64,000 bases of DNA, taken from Nemertoderma westbladi (taxonomy: Eukaryota > Xenacoelomorpha > Nemertodermatida > Nemertodermatidae). Of the stretch, positions 22,401-37,400 are shown one piece after another; positions within the stretch are counted from its first letter, which is position 1; every line of letters starts with the position of its first letter. The notes below the pieces were generated by a model. It searched no databases and was not told the origin of the DNA. It saw only the letters and a list, made by a program, of their open reading frames with translations. The position numbers and the translations under genes were made by a program. The stretch is from contig JAUCBJ010008666.1 of the NCBI GenBank assembly GCA_032718475.1, positions 1 through 64,000 on the forward strand, in the 5' to 3' direction.

Positions 22401-25400
22401 ACAAGAGGCAATAAAAACTTGTTACTTTTAGCTTGGTACCTACACAAGAGGCAATAAAAACTCGTTACTTTTAGCTTGGTACCTACACAAGAGGCAATAC
22501 AAACTCGTTACTTTTAGCTTGGTACCTGCACAAGAGGCAATAAAAACTCGTTACTTTTAGCTTGGTACCTACACAAGAGGCAATACAAACTCGTTACTTT
22601 TAGCTTGGTACCTGCACAAGAGGCAATAAAAACTCGTTACTTTTAGCTTGGTACCTACACAAGAGGCAATACAAACTCGTTACTTTTAGCTTGGTACCTA
22701 CACAAGAGGCAATACAAACTCGTTACTTTTAGCTTGGTACCTACACAAGAGGCAATAAAACTCGTTACTTTTACCTTGGTACCTACACAAGAGGCAATAT
22801 AAACTCGTTACTTTTAGTTTGGTACCTACACAAGAGGCAATAAAAAACTCGTTACTTTTAGCTTGGTACCTACACAAGAGGCAATAAAACTCGTTACTTT
22901 TACCTTGGTACCTACACAAGAGGCAATATAAACTCGTTACTTTTAGTTTGGTACCTACACAAGAGGCAATACAATCTCGTTACTTTTAGCTTGGTACCTA
23001 CACAAGAAACAATACAAACTCGTTACTTTTAGCTTGGTACCTACACAAGAGGCAATAAAAACTCGTTACTTTTAGCTTGGTACCTACACAAGAGGCAATA
23101 AAAACTCGTTACTTTTACCTTGGTACCTACACAAGAGGCAATATAAACTCGTTACTTTTAGTTTGGTACCTACACAAGAGGCAATAAAAAACTCGTTACT
23201 TTTAGCTTGGTACCTACACAAGAGACAATACAAACTCGTTACTTTTACCTTGGTACCTACACAAGAGACAATACAAACTCGTTACTTTTAGCTTGGTACC
23301 TACACAAGAGGCAATAAAACTCGTTACTTCTAGCTCGTGGTAAACTTTTTGGTAGGTACCTAGTTCAGTAGTACCTGTGGGTCATGATTAAGATAATAAT
23401 TGGTGATATCTTTAATAAAGTTGCATTTTAACAGCTCAAAACGATTAGTTATGGCTTTTAACAGTAAAGTCTACGCTTTGGCTTATTTTAAAAACTAAGA
23501 TGTTTTATAACCTTTAATGGGTTTGGATGTTTGAAGTTATTCCTGAGTGAGTAATTACAGGGAAAAGTTGAAGATACAAAGAGTGACAGGTTGACAAGAT
23601 GAGCTATATCTGAGTACCCCACTAGGGACTTTACAACATTGCCAATTTCACTAATTGGCTTCGTGGTCACTTTGGAATAGTTTCGCTTCAATTGTTCCCT
23701 CCTGAAATACTCTCAGTTAATCATGTAACATGGTAATAGTAATCTACATGACAAATCCATAGGTTGTATTGCCTTATCAAAAGTTAAGTGAATTCGAAAA
23801 AAAATCCCCTAATACTGTCATACCATAAATATTAGTGCCGACTGAATTCAAATACAACATTCGCATATAGAAATATTCGGTAGTTAGTATAATAACATAC
23901 TCAAAATATCCATAACAAATAATATATACATCATGAGGAAAAATATTTGTATAGATTTTTTAGATATAACATTCGATTTGGGCATTAATATTTATCATGT
24001 ACACCATTGTTTTTTTTAAATCATATTAATTATCGCTATTTCTTGCTGTGGAAAAATTTGAGAAATTCTGGTATAAAACAGTATAAAATTAAACATGATG
24101 GTTTGAATCGATTCACTCACCGACCAATCATAGCGTCTGTATCAAGTCGTACACCGTTCTTGTACCAGGCTATTTCCGGTACTGGTCTGCCCTCCGCCTG
24201 ACAGTGCAGCATCGCTTTATTCCGCTCCGGAACCCCTACAGATGTCCGGGATTCGCTAGCCCGGACTTCCGGTAAATCTAAATAAAAATATCTAATCGTA
24301 ATAGACGACAAGGTGGTGGTAAATGAAGTCGGGCCAATCCATAGCATAGTTATTGATCTTTGTATGCGTATAAGAGATCATAGGTGTAAATTTCAAAACT
24401 GCCCAAAAATTGAACTCCCAAAAATATGTTTTTCTGGCTCCCAAAAATTTGATTTATGTTGATTATGAATAATTAATTTTATTAGGGTTTATTGGGCATG
24501 CCCACTGCTCAGGCCCATTAAACAAACCACTGCGGGTACGACATGGTACTACGGGTGGGTTGAATTACAGTTGTTTATATAACTACCGTAGTTGGCGTGA
24601 ATCATACTTCAAACAGCAATTCAACAGCGAACAACTTAAAAGAAAATTAAAAGTTTTAGTTTTTCAATCAATGGTAATAAGTGTCAGCATTGTTGATCTT
24701 AAACTTAATTAAAAAAATATGAGCTCTGATTGTGTAAACTTCTATAATCCAACTTACAGTTGACAGTAACGAATGTTTCGAATTGAACATCGTCACCATG
24801 GCCGTTACTCGCCTGACACCGGTACCTCCCACCGTCTTTCCGAGATACTTTGCTGACCCTGAGCGAACTGCCCCAGTAATCTCTTCCATATTGAGACTAA
24901 AAAGTAAAAAATATTAATTGATTGCAAATGTTCAGAACAATATATTTACGATACGCGATGTAAAATCATTGACTTCCATCGGCAAGTGTACAGAAATCAT
25001 GAATGTTATAATTTAATGAAAGTAAATTTTTTTATAAATAAAATAACATAATATTAGATTAGGAATTATCACATGTTTGCAATATTATTGTGTTAAATTA
25101 TTGATTTTAAATCGTCATTCTGATGCGCATCAATTTGGATAAACATTTTCAGTTCTCAGATTCCACATAAATAATATAATACAATAGCCACGGTTTATTT
25201 CGGAAACATCTGCTTCCGATTGACATAAGCTCAATATGTTGGCACATTTGTAGGCAAAGAACCGGAAAAAGTTATTTGAGAGGCAAAATAATAAAACTGA
25301 TGTGGAAGCAGTTTTTGATACATCACCTGTCAGCTGCTTCATAAAGGCCGCAGCTAGCCAGAGGGAAGGAACTGAACCTGGATCGCTGGATCTGACAGGT

Positions 25401-28400
25401 AATCTTTATTGTACATACGATATCCCTGAGGCGTAAGTTGGGATGCGAAGAGAGATTGCCCAAACACAAGACTTCAAAGTAGGGCAAATTAGTAAGATAC
25501 AATTGAAGAGTTTTAGTGTTAGCTCAATTGGCAGGTTTGATGGGATGTCATTGCATGAAACCATGGTACATACTCCACGAAATGTGACAGGTCCACTATC
25601 TATTTTCACTTGCTGTCATGGTGTTCAATAGCTCCCTATGGAGTGCAGCACGAATACGACTACAGGTAAGAATGCTACAGTGGCTGACTTGCGGAGTCAG
25701 TAATTACATTGATAACATTGTACGGGACAACCTTTTCCGTAAACATAGTTAACACACGGTGCCAAAAAAAGCAGATTCTGTAATCAATTTATTGGATTAT
25801 CTGGTAATGTGCAGAATTCCCAATTGCCCGCTCCTGTTTTTAGGGACTCTACTGAATAAGAAGATTATCAATAAAGTGTTTCTAATCAATAAATAGTTCG
25901 CTGCTGAATATTCAATTATTGTAGAAAGTCCCTGGAGTTATGATTCAAAAGTTTGTTGTTTTTTTTTAAATAAGGAATATGGATAATAAAGCAATCCGAT
26001 GTTGTAAGATTACACTGTCCCGTCAATCATCATATGATCGGATGGCAAAGCTTTACGATTGTTTTGCTGGATTGAAAACAATTTATGCGTAGTGATGAAA
26101 CATTTTACAGGCCTACATCCCCGCACCCACACCCAAATCATCAAAAATTATATCTTTGCTTCTGAATGAACTTTGGCCCAGAATTCATTGAAGAGATAAT
26201 CATCGGACGACCAATACTTACCATGTGCTTGTTTTGATCTCGTGTCCAAACTATATTTGGGTTTGGTCGGCCCTTCGCCACGCATTTCAGTCTGAATGAT
26301 TGCCCTGCAACAACTGTAATCTCGCCCTCGGGAACTGCGATGAATTCTGGCGGTTCTGAAATTTAATCGAAAAATCATAAATAGAAATTCATCACAAATC
26401 TGAGCTTTCAAGGCCATACGTAGTACTTCAGCTGTTCAGTAAAAGATCATACTTGACGTGTATTATATGATGGTCAGTGCGAACAAATTTGTTAATATCT
26501 CAAAAATATGAGAAGAGCCTACAATAATCTACAACGGCAGGATTACCCGCATGCATCGCCCACTTTTTGTCTTGATAGGCCTTGACGCAAATAAATCCAT
26601 ATCGTGGGGATAACGGAATATACATTTTAAACAACATAACCAACATAGCGCTTATTTCCCTGCTGTGTTGAGTTGGGGGAAGGGAGCGTGGAGCAACTTA
26701 AGTGCACAAGAAAATAATTGCATTTACTGAGAAAGTTAGTCAAGCGAGACAGCATTTTCCATTACGAGTAATGAAAAATGCAGTTCATTTTACTGAGGCC
26801 GCGGAGCAAATTGAAGCAGAATTACTGCATCTGTCAGTTCGTGTCACCTGTCACCCAGCGAAGCAGCAATTCCGCCATCAACATTAGCTACAACAGGCGG
26901 ACCATGGGTCCCCTCTTATTCCTCAATATTAGGAATGTTTATCGGGGCGGATTGATTCTGTAACGAACTAATTCGTTTTGTATTAGAGTAGGGCTCTAGC
27001 TATGACAAAACCGTGTCTAGGTACACTGACTCTTGTACAACCAAATATCGGGATCCTTTAGCCGCAGCTATTACGCTGTTAGTCTCATAACAATAACATC
27101 AGAAAGTGGGTAAGTGTATATACGATAAGTTTAATTGTGTTCTATATTGGAGACATAATTCTAAGAAAAAATGCAATAGCCATTGCCATTGCCATTGTCA
27201 TTGTCATTGCCATTGCCATTGCCATTGCCATTGCCATTGCCATTGCCATTGCCATTGCCATTGCCATTGCCATTGCCATTGCCATTGCCATTGCCATTGC
27301 CATTGCCATTGCCATTGCCATTGCCATTGCCATTGCCATTGCCATTGCCATTGCCATTGCCATTGCCATTGCCATTGCCATTGCCATTGCCATTGCCATT
27401 GCCATTGCCATTGCCATTGCCATTGCCATTGCCATTGCCATTGCCATTGCCATTGCCATTGCCATTGCCATTGCCATTGCCATTGCCATTGCCATTGCCA
27501 TTGCCATTGCCATTGCCATTGCCATTGCCATTGCCATTGCCATTGCCATTGCCATTGCCATTGCCATTGCCATTGCCATTGCCATTGCCATTGCCATTGC
27601 CATTGCCATTGCCATTGCCATTGCCATTGCCATTGCCATTGCCATTGCCATTGCCATTGCCATTGCCATTGCCATTGCCCCCCCCCCCCCATTGCCATTG
27701 CCATTGCCATTGCCATTGCCATTGCCATTGCCATTGCCATTGCCATTGCCATTGCCATTGCCATTGCCATTGCCATTGCCATTGCCATTGCCATTGCCAT
27801 TGCCATTGCCATTGCCATTGCCATTGCCATTGCCATTGCCATTGCCATTGCCATTGCCATTGCCATTGCCATTGCCATTGCCATTGCCATTGCCATTGCC
27901 ATTGCCATTGCCATTGCCATTGCCATTGCCATTGCCATTGCCATTGCCATTGCCATTGCCATTGCCATTGCCATTGCCATTGCCATTGCCATTGCCATTG
28001 CCATTGCCATTGCCATTGCCATTGCCATTGCCATTGCCATTGCCATTGCCATTGCCATTGCCATTGCCATTGCCATTGCCATTGCCATTGCCATTGCCAT
28101 TGCCATTGCCATTGCCATTGCCATTGCCATTGCCATTGCCATTGCCATTGCCATTGCCATTGCCATTGCCATTGCCATTGCCATTGCCATTGCCATTGCC
28201 ATTGCCATTGCCAACGGGTGGCTTAAATGGTCACATAAAGAACTTCAACTACCTAGGATCATGGATTCGATGATCGGTTGAAGACCTCGAAATAAGAAAG
28301 GAAGAGGCAAGGCCTGGTGTTTGTAATATGGCATTATCAGGGGTACGGAAATCACTTGGAATTAATCTGACTCTGAAGGTAAATGTATTCCGGCCACCAA

Positions 28401-31400
28401 AATAATTTGTGCTGATATATGGATGGCAGACCCAATGCTGGGCTCTTACTTCAGAATATTCATTAAATTGGATGAAATGCTCACTTAAAAAAGGAGGTAT
28501 TGAACAACCTTGAAAAATATTATTGTCAAAACCCAGCTCTACTCTACAGTCAAGAGGGATACGCCTCACCGGCAACTGATACACTAACTTCGTATTGCTA
28601 TCTGTTCTGCAGATATTCACCATAGGGAATTGTAATACAGAAGGGCGATAATAAATTCTCCAAAGGTGGTCGTGAATGACGCAAAACAAATTCATAACTT
28701 TTCAGATAAATCAATTTAACTACACGGGATATTCGCTTTGTTCAATCATCTATAATTAATCACCAGATGGTAATTCCTGTACGTTGATTTCCCTTCGGAA
28801 TTCGATTGTTGCGCAGTTGCAGGAAGGAACAGAATAGATCCCAACCCATATTTACTGCCGCACAACTCCGACACTTAATTACTCAATAGTATTGCAACTA
28901 TAGGATATACAATGTACTTACAATAATATATCAGTTGTACGTACAGTTGGAGAATTTATTCTTATAAGTTTTCGAAACGATTCGAATTCACAAAACTAGA
29001 ACAATAATTCACAAATTATGGACATTTCAGAGATCACCGAGTAAGCTAAGATTTATCTAGTTTACCCTTGTGTATTTTGGAATGCAAACAAAAAGTAATT
29101 TACAACCAAGCAATAGCATGTTGGTCATCATGTGTCCCCACGAGACGAGTGACATCTTCCCATGACTGATTCGTTTGAAGCCACCTGAACCACATTGGAA
29201 TTGGCTTCCGATAGAAATATGGGGGGGGGGGGGGGGGGGGGGTGGGGCTCTGGTAATCGTAACTATGGCTTCCTCACTTACCTACAACCTGGAGTTTGTA
29301 GCAGTTTACTCCACGACTCTCTGCCTTCTGCCCGAAGGAGCGACAACCGTAAAAGCCTTCATCTTCGACTCTCACATTGTCTATATTCAATGCCAAAGTA
29401 TCCATTTGTACAACTTTAAGTCTAGAAGTAAACATAAATGCTATATATTATTGTTTGCACTGCGGTCGTCACAAATCTGCCTACTACATCTTGTGGAATT
29501 AGCGGTCATTTTGTTAGTTTCTGTTCATAAAGATTAAATTCAGAAATCCATTGTAATTGGTAGTTCATAACAAGAATAAGCAATAAACGTAATTCATAAT
29601 TAAATGACTAACTGATATTCCGATATTCACGGCGATACATACCTAGCGTCATTAAGATCTCCTGATATCATCTGTCCGGCAATCCAGCCGCCTAAAAACA
29701 ATATGGGACTATTTTCTTTGTTGTACCGGTCCCAGCTCACGGTTTGGGTGGTCGCGTCTGCTTTAATAGGCGCGAAAGTACATGGCAAACTCACTGAACT
29801 TCTAATCATTACTTCTTTCCTTGTGCACGATTCTAAAATATAATTAATAATACATTAATAATTGACATTGTTGTATATGGAAATAGCCCACACTAGAAAT
29901 GTATGCATCTAAAACGGCCAGATAAAAGGACATTCGCAAATAAATGATATGTGGTTGATTAATGACATCAACCACTGCAAGCAAAGCGCCGTCAGATATC
30001 AGCTATGCACGAGAGCAAAGGCAAACATTATTACAGTGTGTAAACAAATTTTAATTGCAATAATCCTTCCATGGGAGGATTTTAGAAGGCGTGTACAATA
30101 ATAATTGGTACAGTGGCTTCTTCTTCTGGAACCGATTGAATGGCACTGCTTATTGTGTGTTTCTTAATGGTCCTTTGATGCTTTTAATGCTTCGTTTTTG
30201 CATAAATCCAAACTAATGATGGTTGCAGGTAAAGGATGTCATAGAAATGGAAGAATGAAAGTGTCTGTAGGTGACGTTTCCACGGTACATTATCGAATTA
30301 TCAATACGGATTTGTAGCTCACGCGCGGTTTGTTTTGCTCATTAGTAGTCCGATGTATGAAAGGATTTACTTGTTTAATGTAGTTTATGCGCCTACAATT
30401 CGTCATAGTTAATCTTTAATCCATCTGTTGGTAATTCACATATATTATATTTTTGAATTAAATTTTATATTAATTTGTTTATTTAGCAGTTCAACTTTGC
30501 AATAACAGCCAAATTGACGGATGTCGGTCAGTAATCAAGGGTGAATTTTAAAATTTACTCCTCTTTCAAATGAAAAATAATTGTGATTGTGGTTGTGCCC
30601 TTTTTTGCCGTTTTGATGTCCTTTCTCGGGTCATCTATCACTAACATTTTTAAAATGTAAAATTAATCTGTATAAAATGATATAAATAATATAAAAATCA
30701 CTCGCATAAAATGATTTTAAGGAAAATTTATGGACTTTTTAATAAATATTTTTCTTAATCTTTTTCTCGTTAACCATTTAAATCTAAGGACCATTTGTGA
30801 CCATCAATACTACAGATTGAATTGTCTTTTAAAACGAAGTGTCATTAAACAACAATTCCGCTCACTGATTGCTAAGTACTTGCAGGATTGGTCACTGCAA
30901 ATCATTCAGAGCCAGTCCATTGTTAGGATTATTTGTGCAGTATTTCTTTCTCATCAATGAAATACAGTGCGGGCTGGAAAAGGCTTAACACACTCAATTA
31001 AGTATACTCTTGTATCCCAAACCGCAGCTTGTGAACAGTTAGTTATTGCAGTCATTCATCGGAAGCGCCCAAGCGTTGCTGCGGGGGGTAAATAAATAAC
31101 TGACTAGGCAGCTAGAATGCATATCCAAATAAAACGCGTCCACAGGCCACAATGAAAGGATTATTGCTAGAGGGTACAATCATTAAAACGGCTTGATTAT
31201 TATTGATTAACTCGAATATATTCCACAGGAATTATTCTACCCCTATTATTACTTAAACAACTGTTATTTTCTAAAGTGGGATTGCGAAATCATTTTTTTT
31301 CTGTCAGTGATTGATGGTCGGTCATTGTATGTATAGGATTAGATTACTTACGTACATACGCTGTAGAGGTACAACCCACCGCACAGGTCCTGTATTTATG

Positions 31401-34400
31401 TATACGTCAGTGCATCGAAACTCAATCCAATCCAATCCCATTTCTGTTTCTATTAATTAACCCACATGGGTTTTAACTCTCGGCTTATTTTGCTGAAACG
31501 ACATTGCCCGTTCTGTGTGAAAACTGATTAAAGAGGAAGCCATTTTCGTGATTAAATGTGCTGTTCAAAGTTGGTGGTCAAGGCGTAAACCCAAAAGGGA
31601 TAAGCGCTAAGGATTTTACCGGTGTGAGAAGCATTGTAAACTTTAATCACGTTACTTTAAGGCATATTATAATACTAGCCAGAAATGCATTGAGAAACAA
31701 GTTTTAGATACAACTGTAATCGGGAGAAACTGTAGTGAAATCAGTGGAATTGTGCAAGGGATTCTTCTATATTTATTATTTTGTGGAACTTCATCGATTC
31801 GATATAAAACAGTGGTGGTTTCGGAATTTTAGCTAATGATTATTAAATTCACATAAACAAATGGAAGTCACAATTAAACTAATAACGTTCGTTTCGAGAG
31901 GTTTAAACTAATTTTACGAGCATTTTTAGTTTCGGACCCTAAAAAATCCACTCTTTATTTACATATGTCTTGTATATTTGAGGAATAATTTAAAGATTTA
32001 ATGAAACAAGTTACTTGTGCATGTGACCTAGTTAAATTAGTATCTGCATAACTGAGCACTAATCAATCACATACTAATAAATCCATTAAGGTGATCCTCT
32101 ATGTTGATTGATTTTTACAAGAGCTGTACAGTTGCTAATCTTGTACGCGACAATGGGGGGTGGTCGGTCCAACGGAATGGGAAACGCAAGATAGCTTGGT
32201 CGCACACGGTTGGACGTTTTTTGGAAAACCAGGTAAAATATCTTCTAAGCGGATCACTGGAGGGCAGTCAAGCGAAGCCAACCCTTACGGAACAATTATC
32301 GCTATTGGGTTGTGCCCGTTCCGAGAAAGCATACTAATTCGGGGCTATACTGATACATGCTGTGGTAGCTGGTAAGTGCCGCGGAACCACTCCACGGTGT
32401 AATTGCTATAACCATGGCTAAACTGCAGCCCGCATAAATAATCCGAAACTGCGGTATCTATCGCTGAATGCGACTATAGCTAGCGACTTCATCAAAATTT
32501 GAGAAAAATGATTGCTTCCCCGTACTTTGAGGGTTTCTTGTCAGCCTCGACGGGGTAGGTAATCTCTCTCCTAGGAAATGGGAGACTTTATCAAAACTCT
32601 TTTGCCATTTAGCTAAATTACACTACAAATTGCGAATGGAGTGATACAACGAACGGGCTATGAGATTTCTGTCAACATGGGACCAGGCATGCACCTGCCC
32701 ACTTGCTATTAACTGTCCTCGTGTTTTGCGTATTAGAAAGCGCTTTCTACCGTTGGGAATTATCCCAGAATCATCGGCTGATATTACTCTCACTCAATCA
32801 GTATAATTCCGAAAGTGCACCTGCACCTGCACCCAGTGACACAGGTGGACATAATACACGCATTTTATTGGCTTAATATACCAAACAATATGCGCGGTGT
32901 AATGTACACAATTGACATATCATCGAACCAAACTGTCGGATATATACATACAGGCCAATTGAGATACATAACATATCCGACTGAGTGAAAGAAAGCCATT
33001 AAAATATCCAATACGAACAGTAGTAATCGAACATTGACAACGTACAACGGCGCGACATAAAAATGAAATGGAGACAATGGCAGCTATGAATTATCAACTT
33101 TAATGTTGACATGTAAGTTGTGACCACTGTATATATATTGGTGTATATGAGTGAGGTGAGAGCATGGGTTTGAGGTTCGTTTGAAGACAAAATCTGCAAA
33201 GTAAGGACAGATACCCCCTATAAGTTTACTCATTTAGCTATGGTTAATGTTTGATGGATCACGTTGAATCATGTTTGTCGGACTTATTATAGTTTCGTTT
33301 AGATACACTGAAGCTGGCTTAACGTAATAAAAAGTTTCGTAAACAAAAACTGTAATCTCTGAGTCCAGTCTGTACATATATGACGTGTTGTTAATGATAG
33401 AGTTAAATTTACATAAATTACAAAATATATCAACGCGCATTTATGTGGACTAATTCATGCGGAAGATGTAACCTGCATCTCCAAACTGGCTCTGTTTCAA
33501 CGTGTTTGTGGTGCTTTTCATTAAGTCCTCAGAAGACTTTGCATTTCAAAGTTGCATGTTGTTGTCAAGTTTATGGATGCAAGATTCGTACTGATACTGT
33601 ACACCAGCAGTGTATGTGCACTGTATCGTTTTCTCTCTACAGTAATTGCCCACTGGTGTATTGTAACAAATCCATGGCTTTCTGTGGCCGAATGGCTTAA
33701 CGATTAGGCTCTTATAGAGTAGTGTGTGGAGGACATTGTGGACTCATACCGGGAGTATATATGGATTAAACTAACAGAAAGCTGAGCATTCATTAGAGCG
33801 ACTGAGCTTATGGATGGCGTGGCTTAAATAATACGAATCTACGGAAATCAACCCGAACAAAATCTCGGCCAGTTAATTAAAGTTTTGGTGTGTCGTGTCG
33901 TGTTACTGTAAGCTACTGTATATAGAGGTATAAATATTTACAGTACATACTCATTTACTAATAATGTGTTCACCCTGTCTGCCTACCCGCATGCTTCAAT
34001 GCTGAGCTGCTGCTGTACAAATATTGCGATCTACTTAATAAAATATCAGTTTGCTTTAGAAAGATGTTAGTCTTTGGTCAAACACAAAGGAAGTTGCTAA
34101 AGTCAAACACCATAATGCGTTTGAACTTAAATCATATAATGCACTATTGATGCACGCTCTATCTAATATACAGTATGTACAGTAGTATGATGTGATACAT
34201 GAGTTTAAGTCTTTGTGGGCGGATTTAGAGAGATTTTGAGAAAGGATTTTCATTTAATGTAAGATTGGAAATATAGATTTTATTTTGCATTTGAGCGACT
34301 TGTATATAAATCGGGCAGGATAGAAAAATATTTGGATATGAGCCTTAGTAATCAAGTTAGATTAGATTTGACTACTGTAAGTTACCGGTAATAACCTGCT

Positions 34401-37400
34401 AGGAACCAGTTCATTTATACGTAATGAATCACCTGCTTACTGCTTCAATAATAACGTTTATCCCGCTGGGTGTCTGCCTAGCATTATATAATTGACAAAT
34501 GCAATTGAATAAAAAGCTAACCTAATCATCCATTATATTTAATTTAAATATCTAATTATTTTTCGCTCATTGGGAGAATTGAATTGCCATCGACATACGC
34601 TAAAGTAATTTAAATGAAACGGCCGCGTTGCATTAAAGGATGATAAGTTCACGAACATAAATACTATATCAAATGTATTACTGGGAAAATATAGAGGTAA
34701 TTAGGGAGTTCATTAGTTGAGCTCTATACATAGTACCGGTACCAGTTCCTTTGCCTATTATTTACTAAGTATGTAGGCCTAACCATAATATACGGTATCT
34801 CTAATTAATAACAATGAAATCACGTCTATGATGATAGCATACGTTAGAAAAGCACGCTCGCACCGTTACACCACCGTAGAGATTCGTCAACATTATATTG
34901 GTTTGTTAGTACGTTTCTGCTGGTAAAAGGGGTCGAAAGAGTCAAAGGTTCGAAAGAGCGTAGTTTTAATTTAATTATCATACGCCTTTTTGGTAACAAC
35001 ATCGTTTATTGTTTTGGTTAGAAGATGCTCTCTCTAACTCTCTGTAACTTGCCCCATTCCCTCAATTTGTAAAACATACTTTGTTGTTTTGGTTAGAAGA
35101 ACTCTTCTCTGCAACCTGCTCCTTTCCCTTATTATTTATTGTTTGTAAGTGGTGTTTGTCGTTTGAACTTTGTAGTTAGGGGAGGGGGGGGGGGGGGGGG
35201 GGGGGGTGACTTTCGACGCAATAAAAATTCATCGCTCACAGCTGATTACCCCAAGAAATAAAACTATAACCTGTTCTGTTGACTTTAGTTAATTGTTTTG
35301 TATAGAGTAACGCGCGACTTTAACTTGCTCCTTTCCCTAAATTGAGAATTAAACATTGAGGCGTGATTAAATTCGCCAAGATGGGAAGTGCATCAAGTTC
35401 CACCCCCCCCCCCCCCCCCCCACCCTATCTATCTTTTTGACCTGAAATCGACTCTAATTTAAACGCCAAATTGTAAGTACTATATATAACAACATCAACA
35501 TTGTTGTTAGTATACAGTAACAACACCAAAAGAGACACCAAACTTATTTACATTATAGAAACTATAACATAGGACTACACAAGAAATAAGGCAACACGGC
35601 ACTCGGCACATCATTCACAAAATAATGATTGCGTTGTGTAGGTTCTGTGGTTAGGATATTAGTTTAATTATAATGTTATCTGAGCTTGGTGTATCATATT
35701 CATATAACAACAATACATATACAATGGTGTATAGATAGGAAGCACACTGCACACATCAAAGCCATCCTGCCCCCTGATTAAAGCATCCTCTGTGTATCAT
35801 TTCCTTTGAAGCTCTATGCCTTGGGATTCATCTTTCAAATAACTGTATGTAGGCTTATGATGGATGGCGACCTGCATGTGTAGTTTATTACTCGAAGGAC
35901 AATCCCATCCCATCTATACAAAAAATGATATTCGCGTGGGACTTGATTTTGTTGTTTATCGCCTTGCTATACAATTAAAAATAGTGCGAGGTAAGAACGG
36001 TTGTTATTGTGCTATCACGAAACTTACAGTTGAACCTCTACGCACTATGCGGGGGAAGTACAAAGTACAATCATATGTGTAGCAGTGTAGGCTACCTGTG
36101 CTGTACACTTACACATTGATAATCAAGCAATATTATAATTATTGTTAATTCCAGCAAATAATTCTCCCATAATTTTCCTTACAGCTTCAGCTTCACTCTC
36201 AAAGTGGCAAATACCCCATCACATAGGATGTACCTCATTTCATCAAAAAATAATAATATCTTATTGAATTTGGAAATAATAAAAACATAATTTGGTAAAT
36301 CACCTGCCAATTATGAGCCAGACCAGTTGCAATTATCAGCTTCCCCAGACTAACTTAAAGCAGATTGTAACAGGAACGAACCCATTCCGTGTATTGACCT
36401 GGTTGTGGTTGTACATAGTACATCCATAGGGTCATATCGGTATTACTTTAGACGAGGTTTAAGTTAGTTGATAAGCTTGGAATGGGTTAAGAAATATATT
36501 AGGATAAAGCTTGTTAGAGCATTTGTACATGGTTTAAATTCAATCTAATTGGACTATTATGCGTTTGTTACCACAGTATCTCAGAGTCAGACATGTGCAG
36601 AGGTGGTGAGTAAATCAATTCCAATATCAAAATTAATAGTTAAATAAAAATATTGATTTTCAGATTAAACAACAAAACGACTACACATTCACATTTTAAC
36701 CAATTCTTGACGCGGTTAAATAACAAAATGTTTGTAAATGATTAGACCACATGTTACTGCAGCTTAGTATTATATAAATAACAATAAGTAAGATAATAAT
36801 TAATAGTCATGCAAAATGTGAAAACCTTACTGGTAGCAGTATGTTTATAAAACCAACACAAAAATATGATACTGAAAATATTTTTTTATTTTATATGTTT
36901 TTTTAGTTTTTTTTTTATTTATGTATGTAATATGTATTTAAAATAGAAAGACCTATTTTTCAAGATTTACAAATAGCTAAATTTTGATAATTATTGTTTG
37001 CCCCTCCGCCTCCAGCTATATGATTATTTAAATTAAGATACCCAAATGAGTGGACAAATCGAGTGGATTGTGGGCCCATGTGAAGTATACCAGACTTTCT
37101 GCCGTTATATTTCACTTTGCAGTTACCCCCATGTGAAGAATACCAGGTTTTCACCAAAAACACAGGTTACAGAAGGGCTGAATCTAACCAAAACAATAAA
37201 CAAATTAGTATATGTACAGGTTTTAAGACAGAAATAAGCGCTATAAAACACTTAAAAAAGATAAATTAAAAAAAATAAAAAATCTTCATATATAAAATTC
37301 CAATAAAAAGTCGACCGAAAAGTGAAATCCTGGTATTCTTCACATGGGCGGGATTGTGGCATGGCCCACGGATCATTTATTATTATGTGGGTGTGTGATA

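Noticed and set aside
27106-28281. Long ORFs of alternating Cys-His, Met-Ala, Leu-Pro or Gln-Trp
   Set aside because: They are translations of the CCATTG array in each frame. No promoter, splice or domain evidence supports a protein.
28249-28695. 148-codon minus-strand ORF
   Set aside because: It is antisense to a LINE fragment and has no domain; chance opening is more likely.
33690-33760. tRNA gene
   Set aside because: An A-box-like TGGCCGAATGG is present, but no B box or cloverleaf stems follow.
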